Counted from the stretch's first letter, positions 25,346 through 33,637 are shown. The stretch is DNA of 64,000 bases from JANNBN01 sp963763885 (GCA_963763885.1 CAVXQD010000003.1:558001-622000), one strand, 5' to 3'. The notes: generated from the sequence alone by a model not told the origin. Numbers and translations are program-made.

Positions 25346-26776
25346 CTACTGCGCCTCGCCCCGGGTGAGAGCCGAGAACAGGCTTGTGAGTTCGTGTTGG
25401 AGCGCTTCCGGGCCGCCGTCGGCGAGGAACTGCGCTTGCACCCTGATGGCAGCGGCACCGCCAACGAATCCGCACAAGACGGGCTGTCCGCAGGGGTCCG
25501 ACGTATCCACCCAATAGCCCCACTCGGTTGGCGCGCTATGGGCTGTGGGGGTGGGGTTGGGTGCTGGGTAAACCTCGAAACACTGCGTGTCACCCCACCA
25601 CTTGGTTTCGAAGGCAACAAAAACCTTGCACTTGTGGCCCATCCGCATCCGGCTCAGGGCGTGGAGATGATCCGGCGGCAGCGGCGGCTCAAACGCCACA
25701 GAGCCGGCCTGCAGTGCGCCAAGGGGAACGGTGATCACACAAACATCCGAGTGGATCTTTTCCCCTGAACGGAGAGCAACCCTTACGCCGGTTGCTAGCC
25801 CCTGATCGTTTGTGCGCATAGTGATGTGATCCACCGGGCAGCGCACGGTGATGTCTAACCCGCTGGAAAGAAAATCGATCAGCGGCTGCAGCGGGGTTGC
25901 CAGGTACCGGTCCCCGCCGGGATATGCGAAGGGCTCATCTCCGTGCTGCAAGGAGAGATTGTCTAGGTCTGCTGCCATCAGGCTTTCGAAATGGAGGTCC
26001 ACAATCACCTTGACAGCGCTTCGCATCCCTGGGTCGGCGATGGCCGCCAGTTCCTCGTTCAGTGGGCCAAGCATGGTCACGTCGTCGTCGTCACCCGAAG
26101 CTCGTGCCGCTGCGGCCCGTTCATGTAAACGTTGGAGTACACCTTCAGCCTCGGTTTGGATCTCCGCTGATTCCTCTGCGGTGAGCCAACGAGCAACCGC
26201 CTCGGCGGGGGCCAATGGGCCAGTGTGTTCGCCTGGCGACCAACCCGTTTGCGCGGCGGCCGTTCGTTGTGGCCATTCGCCTATTCCGCGGATTCCAACC
26301 GCGTCGGCAATCCTGGCAATTGGGTTTCCGTCCGGCCCGTGAATCCACGCAGCTCCTGGATGAATGAGTATTCCAGAGTTGAGCTGGTCGGTACGGGCCC
26401 TGCCGCCGATTCGGTCGGTTGCCTCCACGATCCGGACGGACCAGCCGGCCAGTGTCAGTTGACGGGCCGCAGCAAGGCCAGCAATTCCGGCCCCGATCAC
26501 GGTTGCTGTCCCTGCCCGACGCGCCTCCTTCAGCCTGCTGGCAGCCAGAACGCCAGAGTTGTAGGCCCCGTGCATGGTCCCCGGGAAATCGATACTGGTG
26601 TGTTCGCCCGCGAACACGAGGCGTCCCTCGATCGGTTCGGCAAGGTCACCCCGGTGATGCGGACGCCCACCAACACCCAGCGTTGAGTAGGGCCCTTGGG
26701 TCCATTCGTCGTGGTTCCACGTGGTGACATGAACCGAGGTGACGCGGGCGTTGATGCTGAGGGGTTTGCCGGTCAT
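25346..26776 (-). CDS. FAD amine oxidase with circularly permuted domain order
   Basis: A 476-residue polyamine/monoamine-oxidase-type flavoprotein in an unusual order. Residues 1-83 hold what is normally the C-terminus: VTTWNHDEWTQGPYS, LVFAGEHTS (55-60) and PGTMHGAYNSGVLAASRL. Then comes the normal N-terminus: the FAD dinucleotide motif VIGAGIAGLAAARQL (93-107), RIGGRART, GAAWIHGPDGNPIARI, and the substrate domain (VITVPLGALQAG, FEPPLPPDH). It stops at LTRGEAQ, exactly where the VTTWNHD part would normally continue. The frame is open through the junction, and the ATG overlaps the upstream reductase stop (ATGA), so the permuted start looks genuine. Amino groups of proline-derived or polyamine compounds are plausible substrates. 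Confidence 0.85.
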   Translation of the reverse strand: MTGKPLSINARVTSVHVTTWNHDEWTQGPYSTLGVGGRPHHRGDLAEPIEGRLVFAGEHTSIDFPGTMHGAYNSGVLAASRLKEARRAGTATVIGAGIAGLAAARQLTLAGWSVRIVEATDRIGGRARTDQLNSGILIHPGAAWIHGPDGNPIARIADAVGIRGIGEWPQRTAAAQTGWSPGEHTGPLAPAEAVARWLTAEESAEIQTEAEGVLQRLHERAAAARASGDDDDVTMLGPLNEELAAIADPGMRSAVKVIVDLHFESLMAADLDNLSLQHGDEPFAYPGGDRYLATPLQPLIDFLSSGLDITVRCPVDHITMRTNDQGLATGVRVALRSGEKIHSDVCVITVPLGALQAGSVAFEPPLPPDHLHALSRMRMGHKCKVFVAFETKWWGDTQCFEVYPAPNPTPTAHSAPTEWGYWVDTSDPCGQPVLCGFVGGAAAIRVQAQFLADGGPEALQHELTSLFSALTRGEAQ

Positions 26777-27672
26777 TCCGCAATTCCCGAGATGCGGAGG
26801 CGACTGAACGCCAGCGACGCGATGATCAGATCTTGTGCGGCGAGACCAACGCTCTTGAACACTGCTCGACCCGCTCGACCCGTACCGTCAGCAGCAGGGC
26901 CACTTGCCGCGCCTCGCAGCAACAACTCATGCAGGTCGCCGCGTACGTCGTCCCACGACCAACCGGCGTCGGCCGCACGATGCAGATCGCCCGCTTCGGC
27001 GCGGCTGGCGCTTCGGTCGTCCACCCACACCTCTGAACCGATCACTAGATCGGGCGCCAACTCGGCGCGCTCAGGCCGGTAGCTGCCAACTGCGATCACC
27101 GTTGCATCCTGGCGCACGTCTGCTGCGGTCACAACCGGAATCGCAGAAGACGTGCAGGTGATCACAACGTCTGCTGCCTTGATGATCTGATTCTCAGCAG
27201 CAGTCCGATTGCGGCCAATCAGCGCTGTGATGATCCCTGGTCGAATCACTTGCAGGGCAGCTGCATGGCCAACACCTTGCGGGCCGGTGCCGAGAATCGC
27301 TGCCGACCTCACGTCCGCCGGAGAAAGCACGTCCGCTGCGATTGCGCTGATGGCTGGTGTGCGCAGCCCCGTGAGGGCTGCACCGTCAAACGTGGCGAGC
27401 GGCGTGGCGTTCTGGATGTCCAGCAGCACATACGAGCCACCGATGACGGGCAGCGCGGTGCCAGCATTCGCTGGCTGCACCACGATGCTCTTCACTCCTG
27501 CAAACCGTCCGTGAACGGCGGGCATGACCAGCAGATCGGCGGTGCCGGCATGGATTGCGAGGCGCTCGACATGCGTCATCGGCTCAGCGAACGCGGTGCG
27601 CAACGCATCGATGGCGTCGGCCATGGAGAGCAACGACCCGAGGGTATTGGCGTCGATGTGGGGGAGTGGCAT
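26773..27672 (-). CDS. Ornithine cyclodeaminase / mu-crystallin family reductase
   Basis: A 299-residue NAD(P)-dependent enzyme of the OCD/mu-crystallin family, which includes ornithine cyclodeaminase, alanine dehydrogenases and delta1-pyrroline-2-carboxylate reductases. Seen: GVKSIVVQPAN (substrate Lys region), TGLRTPAISAIAADVL, the Rossmann loop ILGTGPQGVGHAAAL, the VITCTSSAIPVV segment and IAVGSYRPERAEL. The neighbouring proline racemase-type gene makes a role as ketimine reductase in proline or hydroxyproline turnover more likely than ornithine deamination, but this is inference. Three bases separate it from the racemase; its stop overlaps the oxidase start. Confidence 0.85.
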   Translation of the reverse strand: MPLPHIDANTLGSLLSMADAIDALRTAFAEPMTHVERLAIHAGTADLLVMPAVHGRFAGVKSIVVQPANAGTALPVIGGSYVLLDIQNATPLATFDGAALTGLRTPAISAIAADVLSPADVRSAAILGTGPQGVGHAAALQVIRPGIITALIGRNRTAAENQIIKAADVVITCTSSAIPVVTAADVRQDATVIAVGSYRPERAELAPDLVIGSEVWVDDRSASRAEAGDLHRAADAGWSWDDVRGDLHELLLRGAASGPAADGTGRAGRAVFKSVGLAAQDLIIASLAFSRLRISGIAE

Positions 27673-27675
27673 GAG

Positions 27676-28719
27676 TCAGCGGAGCTGGAAGCCAAGGCCG
27701 ACAGAATCGGCAGGATCGAGCACAAACCGGTGGTAGCCGGTGCGATGCGCTCGGCCGCCCACCACAGTGCGAACACAAGGAAACGTGCCCACCGCTGGTG
27801 CATCGCCGACAACCTGACCGGTGAACGTGGACCCGATGACGGACTCGTGGTGCAGCAGTTGGCCGCGGTGCAACGTTCCTTGGTGGTCCAGCAGTGTTAA
27901 GCGCGCAGATGACCCGCTGCCACAAGGGGATCGGTCCACTTCGCCATCGGCGAAGATGGTGACATTGCGTTGATGTAACGCGCCGTCGTCTCGTGTCCCG
28001 ATGTGCTGGTACCAAATGGTCCCGTAGCAACCACTCAGGCGTGGGTCAACGGGATGCTGGCAGGCAGCTTGGTCGTTGACGGTCCACTTGATTGCACGAC
28101 CAATCTCGATGAGCAGCGGGAGGTTGTCCGGGGTTATATCCACACCAAGTTGCGCAACATCGGCCGACGCGTAGAACGCACCGCCATAGGAAACGTCGAC
28201 GGCGAGGTTGAGCCCGGCCGCGTGAACGCTCAAGCCGGTCGCGGAGACAAAGGACGGTACGTTTTCGAACCGCACTTCGCCAACAGCAACGGATCCGTCG
28301 GTGATCTCGACGTCGGCTTCCACTTGCAGTCGACCCGATGGCACATCAACCAGGAGGTTGGTCCGGGGAGCTGTCGCTGCGACGATGCCCGAAGTAAGTG
28401 CCCATGTGGTTCCCGCAATGGTGCCGTGCCCGCACGCTGTGGAGAAGCCGTCTTTGTGGAAGAAGACCATCCCGAACGCACCGCTGCCCAACGCATCGTC
28501 TGCATCGGGTGGGGTGACGAAGCAACCGTACATATCCGCGTGTCCACGCGGCTCGTTGATGAGGAACGCACGAACATCGTCGAGGTGTTGCTCTGACCAC
28601 TCGCGTCGGTCGAGCACCGTTGCCCCCTCGGGGACTGCGACACCGCCGATCACAATTCGGTACGGCTCGCCGCCGGTGTGGAAGTCCTCGGTCTCGATCT
28701 GTTGCATCATCTGTTGCAT
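27676..28719 (-). CDS. Proline racemase / 4-hydroxyproline epimerase family protein
   Basis: A 347-residue proline-racemase-fold enzyme. Both catalytic cysteines are present: STACGHGT (Cys96) and DRSPCGSG near residue 268, which fits a racemase/2-epimerase; trans-3-hydroxyproline dehydratases have Thr at the second place. Other family marks are FHTGGEP at the N-terminus and NEPRGHADMYG. In-frame ATGs at 28719, 28710 and 28707 arise from a duplicated ATGCAACAG, and I picked the first. With the reductase and oxidase downstream it forms a likely module for D/L-proline or hydroxyproline use. Confidence 0.88.
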   Translation of the reverse strand: MQQMMQQIETEDFHTGGEPYRIVIGGVAVPEGATVLDRREWSEQHLDDVRAFLINEPRGHADMYGCFVTPPDADDALGSGAFGMVFFHKDGFSTACGHGTIAGTTWALTSGIVAATAPRTNLLVDVPSGRLQVEADVEITDGSVAVGEVRFENVPSFVSATGLSVHAAGLNLAVDVSYGGAFYASADVAQLGVDITPDNLPLLIEIGRAIKWTVNDQAACQHPVDPRLSGCYGTIWYQHIGTRDDGALHQRNVTIFADGEVDRSPCGSGSSARLTLLDHQGTLHRGQLLHHESVIGSTFTGQVVGDAPAVGTFPCVRTVVGGRAHRTGYHRFVLDPADSVGLGFQLR

Positions 28720-28746
28720 CAGGCCAGTATCGCCGCGGCGCAACGG

Positions 28747-29739
28747 TCAAGGTGACTCGTTGATCACCCTGGCAAGAACGTCTGGGCGGCGGGTATAGAT
28801 CCCGTCAACGCCAAGCTTCACCAGCACGCGCATCTGCGCGGGGTCGTCCACCACCCACGTGAGTACCGCGATGTTCAGCGCGTGCGAAAACGTGAGCGTC
28901 TCGGAGGTCACGCGTGGCTGTCCGTTCTCACCGATGTACCGGGGTTGGCTCACCAATTGGCGGGTGACGAAGTTGGTGTCGCCGCTTTCGCGTGCAGCGC
29001 GCATCAGTGTTCGTTCCGCGCTTGTGCCGGACGTGTGGAGTTGCGGGCAGGACTTGCGAAATGCGACCACCTGGTCGTTGCTGTCCGAACCTACGTAGAC
29101 GGTTTCGGTTCGGCCCAGTTTGGTAATAAGTGCACATACCGGCTTGACGAGCAGCGTGCGCTGATCCTTGAGATCCAACGTGACAAGGGATTCAGGGAAC
29201 GCGTTCAGGACGCTTTCGATAGTCGGGATGGTGAGCCCCTTTCCGCGGAAAGGGAACGTGGCCCCCTGCTTGAACCGGTACCCGGCGTCGTAGGCATTGA
29301 CCTGTGACCACTTCTTGCTGTGAACAGAGCCCGTGCCGTTAGTGGTCCGGTCAAGGGTGTAGTCGTGCAGCGCGATGAGCACATTGTCAGCTGTCATCTG
29401 CACGTCAATGTCCACCACCTCGCTTCCAAGTGCAGCGCTGCGTTGATATGCGTACAGTGTGTTTTCGGGGAAGAGTGCATCGCCACCTGCGTGAGCGATG
29501 ATAAGGGTGCGTCCGGTGCGAAATGGGTTGACTGGTCGGGCCGCAGGTCGAGTTGTCGTGGTGGCGCGGGTAGTCGCCGGTGCGGCAAGGACGTCGGTCG
29601 GAATCGTCACAGAAGCGAGAGCGGTGGTCACAACCACCAACGCTGCGACGACCCCCATAACCGATACTGGGGCGGTTGCAGGGTTGCGGCGCCTTTTCTC
29701 CATCTCGGTAGGTACGAGCGAGTTGGTTGCCGCGTTCAC
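28747..29739 (-). CDS. Secreted glycerophosphodiester phosphodiesterase
   Basis: A 330-residue GDPD-family TIM-barrel enzyme that hydrolyses glycerophosphodiesters to glycerol-3-phosphate and an alcohol. Residues about 27-53 are a signal or anchor helix ending near VLAAP, followed by a Thr-rich stretch. Catalytic residues: IIAHAGG...PENT (the usual HRG is HAGG), VDIDVQMTAD and LHDYTLDRTTNGTG. The C-terminal GVDGIYTRRPD is typical. The GTG at 29739 or the ATG at 29703 may be the start. It lies 13 bases behind the NRAMP-like gene and 27 before the racemase, so it belongs to the five-gene reverse operon although its role there is unclear. Confidence 0.85.
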   Translation of the reverse strand: MNAATNSLVPTEMEKRRRNPATAPVSVMGVVAALVVVTTALASVTIPTDVLAAPATTRATTTTRPAARPVNPFRTGRTLIIAHAGGDALFPENTLYAYQRSAALGSEVVDIDVQMTADNVLIALHDYTLDRTTNGTGSVHSKKWSQVNAYDAGYRFKQGATFPFRGKGLTIPTIESVLNAFPESLVTLDLKDQRTLLVKPVCALITKLGRTETVYVGSDSNDQVVAFRKSCPQLHTSGTSAERTLMRAARESGDTNFVTRQLVSQPRYIGENGQPRVTSETLTFSHALNIAVLTWVVDDPAQMRVLVKLGVDGIYTRRPDVLARVINESP

Positions 29740-29752
29740 GAGAATCCGCGCT

Positions 29753-31063
29753 TTATCTAGCTGAACTTGCTAGCGCAATGGCGGCGAGCGGAAACACGGT
29801 CATCGCAATGCCAGCCACGCCCGTGGCGATGAGCGATGCGCGACCCGACCTGAACTCACCCATCAACGGCTTGGAGCGCGCCAGCAGAAGAATCAACAGA
29901 ATCAGTGGCGGCGCCGTGATGCCGTTGAACGCGGCGGAGAGATACAGCGCCCGGATTGGGTTGACGCCCAACCCAACCAAGCCAAGACCGACGGCCATTG
30001 ACCCGATGATCACGCCGTAGAAACCTTTTGCCTCGCGGAACCTGCGACTCAGCCCTTCGTGCCAGTGGAACGCCTCTGCAACCGCGTACGCGGTTGAAGC
30101 TGCGAGCACCGGCACGGCAAGCAGTCCCAACCCCACGATGCCAAGTGCAAACAGCGCCTTGGCGAACGATCCGGCGACGGGCTCCAATGCCTGGGCAGCC
30201 TGCTCTGCGGAGCCGATCTCCACAGAACCCTTCGCGCCGATCGTGACGGCAGACGTGCACATGATGGCGAACATCGCCACGACACCGGACAACATGCCTG
30301 CCCACACATCGAGCCGCATTGCATAGAGGTGCGGCCGGTCCACCTGGGTGGTGCCGCGGTCTGCGCTCTCTTCCACTTCCTCTGATGCCTGCCAGAAGAA
30401 GAGGTACGGCGACACGGTGGTTCCAGCAACGGCGGTGAGCGCAACCATCGTTGTGGCGTTCAGTTTAAAACGCGGCACCACCGTCCGGGTGAGGACAGCC
30501 GACCAATCCACGTCGACAACGGCGAGTACGGCAACGTACGCAATCAGGGAGAGGGCGAACCACCGAAGCACTCGTGAGTACGCGTGGTAAGGCACGAGCA
30601 CTTCAGAAACGGCCATCACCATCGCGAATCCGATCACGCCGACAGCAATGGGAACGGGGACGAGGAGCCGCAAAGCCGCCGCCATCGAAGCGAGGTCCGC
30701 GGCAATGTTCAACGTGTTGGCCGAAGCAACCAACACGACGGCAATCACCAACACCCATCGGGGGAACCGCTCTCTGATGAGCGTGCCAAGGCCTTTGCCA
30801 GTGACCAGTCCTAAGCGGGCCGAGGACTCTTGGACGCCCACTGCCAACGGCAACAGGAACGGGGCCATCCACAGCAACGACATGCCGTGCGCGGCGCCGA
30901 CCTGCGAGTAGGTGCCGATGCCAGATGGGTCATCGTCGGCAGCGCCCGTCACTATTCCAGGCCCCAGCCGTTTGAAGTAGCCGTGTCCTCGAATGGAGAT
31001 CCGCCGTGGGTGATGCGCGGCCGCGTGGTGTTGCACCGCTCGTTTCGAGCGCAGTGAAGTCAT
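29753..31063 (-). CDS. NRAMP-family divalent metal transporter, non-canonical metal site
   Basis: A 436-residue polytopic protein of the NRAMP (SLC11) superfamily with about 11 hydrophobic helices. Helix 1 reads TGAADDDPSGIGTYSQ instead of the canonical DPGN, and the helix 6 region reads GTTVSPYLFFWQASEEVEE without the Met-Pro-His metal-selective motif. Such departures are typical of NRAMP-related clades (some of which carry Mg2+), so selectivity for Mn/Fe should not be assumed. I chose ATG 31063; the frame stays open further upstream only because it runs antisense to pyrC. It is divergent from pyrC and heads the reverse operon. Confidence 0.85.
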   Translation of the reverse strand: MTSLRSKRAVQHHAAAHHPRRISIRGHGYFKRLGPGIVTGAADDDPSGIGTYSQVGAAHGMSLLWMAPFLLPLAVGVQESSARLGLVTGKGLGTLIRERFPRWVLVIAVVLVASANTLNIAADLASMAAALRLLVPVPIAVGVIGFAMVMAVSEVLVPYHAYSRVLRWFALSLIAYVAVLAVVDVDWSAVLTRTVVPRFKLNATTMVALTAVAGTTVSPYLFFWQASEEVEESADRGTTQVDRPHLYAMRLDVWAGMLSGVVAMFAIMCTSAVTIGAKGSVEIGSAEQAAQALEPVAGSFAKALFALGIVGLGLLAVPVLAASTAYAVAEAFHWHEGLSRRFREAKGFYGVIIGSMAVGLGLVGLGVNPIRALYLSAAFNGITAPPLILLILLLARSKPLMGEFRSGRASLIATGVAGIAMTVFPLAAIALASSAR

Positions 31064-31148
31064 GTGGGCATTCTCGTCCAAGTTGGACTTGAAACACTTC
31101 TCCACCTCGGCGAACCGGCGCGGTTGCCCATTGGTAAGGTGGATCTTC

Positions 31149-31182
31149 GAACGTGAAGCTGGTCCCGTGAGGCCGGTACGGA
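31149..31182 (+). promoter_or_regulatory. PyrR-binding RNA site before pyrC
   Basis: GGTCCCGTGAGGCC at 31161-31174 matches the PyrR loop, flanked by CTGG/CCGG (upper stem, one G-T pair) and CGT/ACG (lower stem) around a GAA bulge. The ribosome site GGGGAG and the pyrC ATG follow within 12-20 bases. TAAGGT about 15 bases before the site could be a -10 box. It shows that pyrC has its own PyrR-controlled transcript after separation from pyrB. Confidence 0.83.
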
Positions 31183-31193
31183 CGGGGAGCGAC

Positions 31194-32549
31194 ATGTCAG
31201 ATTCATCAGCTGTGGGTTCAGTGGTTGTGCGCGGTGGCTCCGTCGTCGGACCCAACGGCATCACGCAGGCAGACGTCGCAATTGTCGATGGTGTGGTCAC
31301 CGAGATCGCGGCCTCCATCAAGCCGGGCAAAGGCGCAACGGTGTTGGACGCGTCTGGTTGCTGGATCGGACCAGGCCTGGTTGACCTCCACACCCACCTC
31401 CGGGAACCGGGCAACGAGGCTGCAGAAACGGTCGAGACGGGCAGCCGCGCCGCGGCGCTTGGTGGATACACCGCAGTGATTGCGATGCCAAACACCACCC
31501 CTGCCATCGACTCCGTGGGCGTTGTGCGGCAGGTGCGAGAGCTGGGCTTGGCTGCTGGTCTTGTCGATGTGCACGTCGCTGGTGCAATCACCGTTGGCCG
31601 CAAGGGCGAGCAACTCGCGCCGATGGCGGAGATGGCCGCAGCTGGCGTGCGCATCTTCACCGACGATGGTGCTGGCGTGCAGGACAATCGACTGATGCGA
31701 CGCGCGCTTGAGTACGCCTCGCGGTTGGGCATCACGTTGGCGCAACACTGTGAAGACGCATCGCTTGCTGAAGGCGGTGTGATGCACGAGGGAGCGTGGT
31801 CGTCGCGCTTGGGTCTGCCGGGTCAGCCTGCAGAGGCTGAAGAAGTGATGGTTGCGCGTGACATCGCGCTGTGCCGCCGCACCGGTGCTCCGGTGCATTT
31901 CCTTCACATGAGTACCGCTGGTTCTGTGGAACTCATCCGCCGTGCAAAGGCCGAGGGGCTCCGGGTTACCGCCGAAGCTGCACCGCACCATTTCTGCCTC
32001 ACCGATGCATGCCTGGCTCAGTACGACACGGTGTTCAAAGTGCATCCTCCGCTGCGCACAGACGCGGACGTTGCAGCCGTCAAAGTTGGTTTGGCCGACG
32101 GCACCATCGACGCCATCGCAACCGATCACGCCCCGCATACTCCAGAGACTAAAGAGCGGTCCATGCTGGACGCGCCCCCAGGAATGCTGGGCCTGCAGAC
32201 GGCCCTTGCCCTTGCCATCACCGAGCTTGCGCTACCGCCGCAGCGCATCTTCGGGCTGCTCTCCTCGGGCCCAGCGCGCATTGCCCAGATCGACGCAGAT
32301 CACGGAGAACTTGCCGTGGGGCGTCAGGCCAACCTGTGCATCGTCGACCCCACTGCCACCTGGACCGTCGACCCGGCCGCTTTGGCCTCCAAGTCCCGTA
32401 ACACCCCCTATGCCGGCCGCACACTCAGCGGCGTGGTCCGGCACACCCTGCGCCGTGGGGTTCCCATGGTCGAAAACGGGGTAGCTACGCGCTCGAGTTG
32501 TCAGTTGAGTTCAGGTGTCAGTTATCGCGCGTTCTGGGCGAAAAAGTGA
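31194..32549 (+). CDS. pyrC: Dihydroorotase with a repeat-derived C-terminus
   Basis: Cyclises carbamoyl aspartate to dihydroorotate; a class I amidohydrolase-type dihydroorotase of 451 residues. Metal and substrate motifs are GLVDLHTHLREPG (near 65), AMPNTTPAID, the His in AQHCEDAS, HFLHMSTAGS, and the catalytic Asp in ATDHAPHTPETK (near 312). The family normally ends soon after the VRHTLRRGVPMVENG segment. Here the last roughly 17 residues (to YRAFWAKK) and the TGA are encoded partly by the 47-bp palindrome copy B, so the original end seems to have been replaced. Expression is probably set by the PyrR site just upstream. Confidence 0.94.
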   Translation: MSDSSAVGSVVVRGGSVVGPNGITQADVAIVDGVVTEIAASIKPGKGATVLDASGCWIGPGLVDLHTHLREPGNEAAETVETGSRAAALGGYTAVIAMPNTTPAIDSVGVVRQVRELGLAAGLVDVHVAGAITVGRKGEQLAPMAEMAAAGVRIFTDDGAGVQDNRLMRRALEYASRLGITLAQHCEDASLAEGGVMHEGAWSSRLGLPGQPAEAEEVMVARDIALCRRTGAPVHFLHMSTAGSVELIRRAKAEGLRVTAEAAPHHFCLTDACLAQYDTVFKVHPPLRTDADVAAVKVGLADGTIDAIATDHAPHTPETKERSMLDAPPGMLGLQTALALAITELALPPQRIFGLLSSGPARIAQIDADHGELAVGRQANLCIVDPTATWTVDPAALASKSRNTPYAGRTLSGVVRHTLRRGVPMVENGVATRSSCQLSSGVSYRAFWAKK

Positions 32550-32557
32550 CACCTCAA
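32511..32557. repeat. 47-bp dispersed palindrome, copy B
   Basis: Nearly identical to copy C, differing only in the central 6 bases (TTCTGG here, AATTAG there). It supplies the pyrC stop codon on the + strand (32547-32549) and the stop codon of the nuclease-like gene on the reverse strand (32554-32556). Confidence 0.9.
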
Positions 32558-33537
32558 CTCGCTCGCCGCAGGGCGATCGTATCGGCGAGGTCACTCAGAA
32601 GCGCCGCTGGGTCTCGGATGTCTGCAACCACTACGGGCAAGATGATCCACCCGGCTGCCGTGAGTTCACGATCGCGAATCCGGGTGCGACCCCAGTCACC
32701 GGTCCGTGAGTGGAATTGCCAGCTGTCTGCCTCAAGCGCAATCCGCAGGTGTGGCCAAGCAAGGTCCAGTACCCGTCTCGTGCCACCGGGCAGAATCACC
32801 GGGTAGTTGCGGATTGGTGGCGGGAAGCCAGATTTGCGAACCAATCGGTCCAAGTCGTGTTCAAGGAAGCTGCTCAACAGTCCGGCACCGTTGAGGCGAT
32901 CTTCCAGCAGATGCGCCAATCCCCGACTGCCGCGGGTGCGCTCGTGGCGCGCAAGTGCGTCCGCCACCCGTGTTGGCGTGACAAAGCCTTGCTGAACGGT
33001 TGCGTCGAGAAGCACGGCGAGGGTTCGGTCGTCGACGACAGACGCAGCCTCGACAAGCGCCAACCACGGACGCGAAATCAAGACTCCGTTTCGAAGGACC
33101 AAATCAGAGCGAGCCGGAGCCGGACTTATGTGGCAGATGGCGGCGCCGAGACGGATCCTTTTCGGGTGAGAGACGTGAGCTGCCTGAAGGCCCGGATTTT
33201 CACGCGGCTGGCCAGTGTGGTTCCAATTGTTCCTCGATCGAACTGGAGGTGTCGAAGTAGTGATTCCGTGCAGATCAAGGGCTGTGGTGTGAGAAATCCA
33301 CGTGCCGGGGACTACGAGAGCAACTGCAACTGCTCGTCTCGGAGCTGTGGGCGCGGTGGATGAGAGTCGCAGCACGCCGCGACACACCCACGTTAAAAGG
33401 CCATGGTCAACTCGGGCTTTCAGCGAGCGATATGAGTGTCCGTCACTGATGAGCGGCGCGACGGGCACGAGCCCGTCATATTTGGCGGCAAGCGCAGCGA
33501 TACGCGTGTCGAGGTTGTTTCTGGTGGGCGACGACAT
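32554..33537 (-). CDS. AbiEi-type winged helix plus DUF559 (Vsr-like) nuclease-domain protein
   Basis: A 327-residue protein. Residues about 10-95 look like the AbiEi antitoxin N-terminal winged-helix domain (YRSLKARVDHGLLTWVCRGV, ISHTTALDLHGI). Residues about 240-320 look like a DUF559/very-short-patch-repair-like PD-(D/E)XK domain, with the acidic positions in VLDLAWPHLRIALEADSW and the RIRDRELTAAGW segment. The ATG at 33537 has a perfect AGGAGG seven bases upstream; the frame extends further without need. The gene fits exactly between palindrome copies B and C and splits pyrC from carA. A DNA-binding or nicking role is inferred; no partner toxin gene is present. Confidence 0.8.
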   Translation of the reverse strand: MSSPTRNNLDTRIAALAAKYDGLVPVAPLISDGHSYRSLKARVDHGLLTWVCRGVLRLSSTAPTAPRRAVAVALVVPGTWISHTTALDLHGITTSTPPVRSRNNWNHTGQPRENPGLQAAHVSHPKRIRLGAAICHISPAPARSDLVLRNGVLISRPWLALVEAASVVDDRTLAVLLDATVQQGFVTPTRVADALARHERTRGSRGLAHLLEDRLNGAGLLSSFLEHDLDRLVRKSGFPPPIRNYPVILPGGTRRVLDLAWPHLRIALEADSWQFHSRTGDWGRTRIRDRELTAAGWIILPVVVADIRDPAALLSDLADTIALRRAS

Positions 33538-33590
33538 GGTCGGCCTCCTCATGAGGAGCGCGAACGGGAGCAGCGGCCGGGTCAATGCAC

Positions 33591-33637
33591 TCAGGTGTCA
33601 GTTATCGCGCGAATTAGGCGAAAAAGTGACACCTCAA
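33591..33637. repeat. 47-bp dispersed palindrome, copy C
   Basis: Lies 53 bases upstream of the nuclease-like gene start, in the same orientation as copy B, so B and C form direct repeats bracketing the gene (32511-33637, 1127 bp). Shares TCAGGTGTCAGTTATCGCGCG and the TGACACCTCAA end with copy B apart from the central six bases. Confidence 0.9.

Noticed and set aside
31064..31735. Extended N-terminus for the NRAMP-like protein
   Set aside because: The extra codons run antisense through pyrC and its PyrR leader; family similarity begins after ATG 31063.
32554..33537. AbiEi/AbiEii toxin-antitoxin pair
   Set aside because: Only the AbiEi-like winged helix is found, fused to a DUF559 domain; no AbiEii-type nucleotidyltransferase gene is adjacent.
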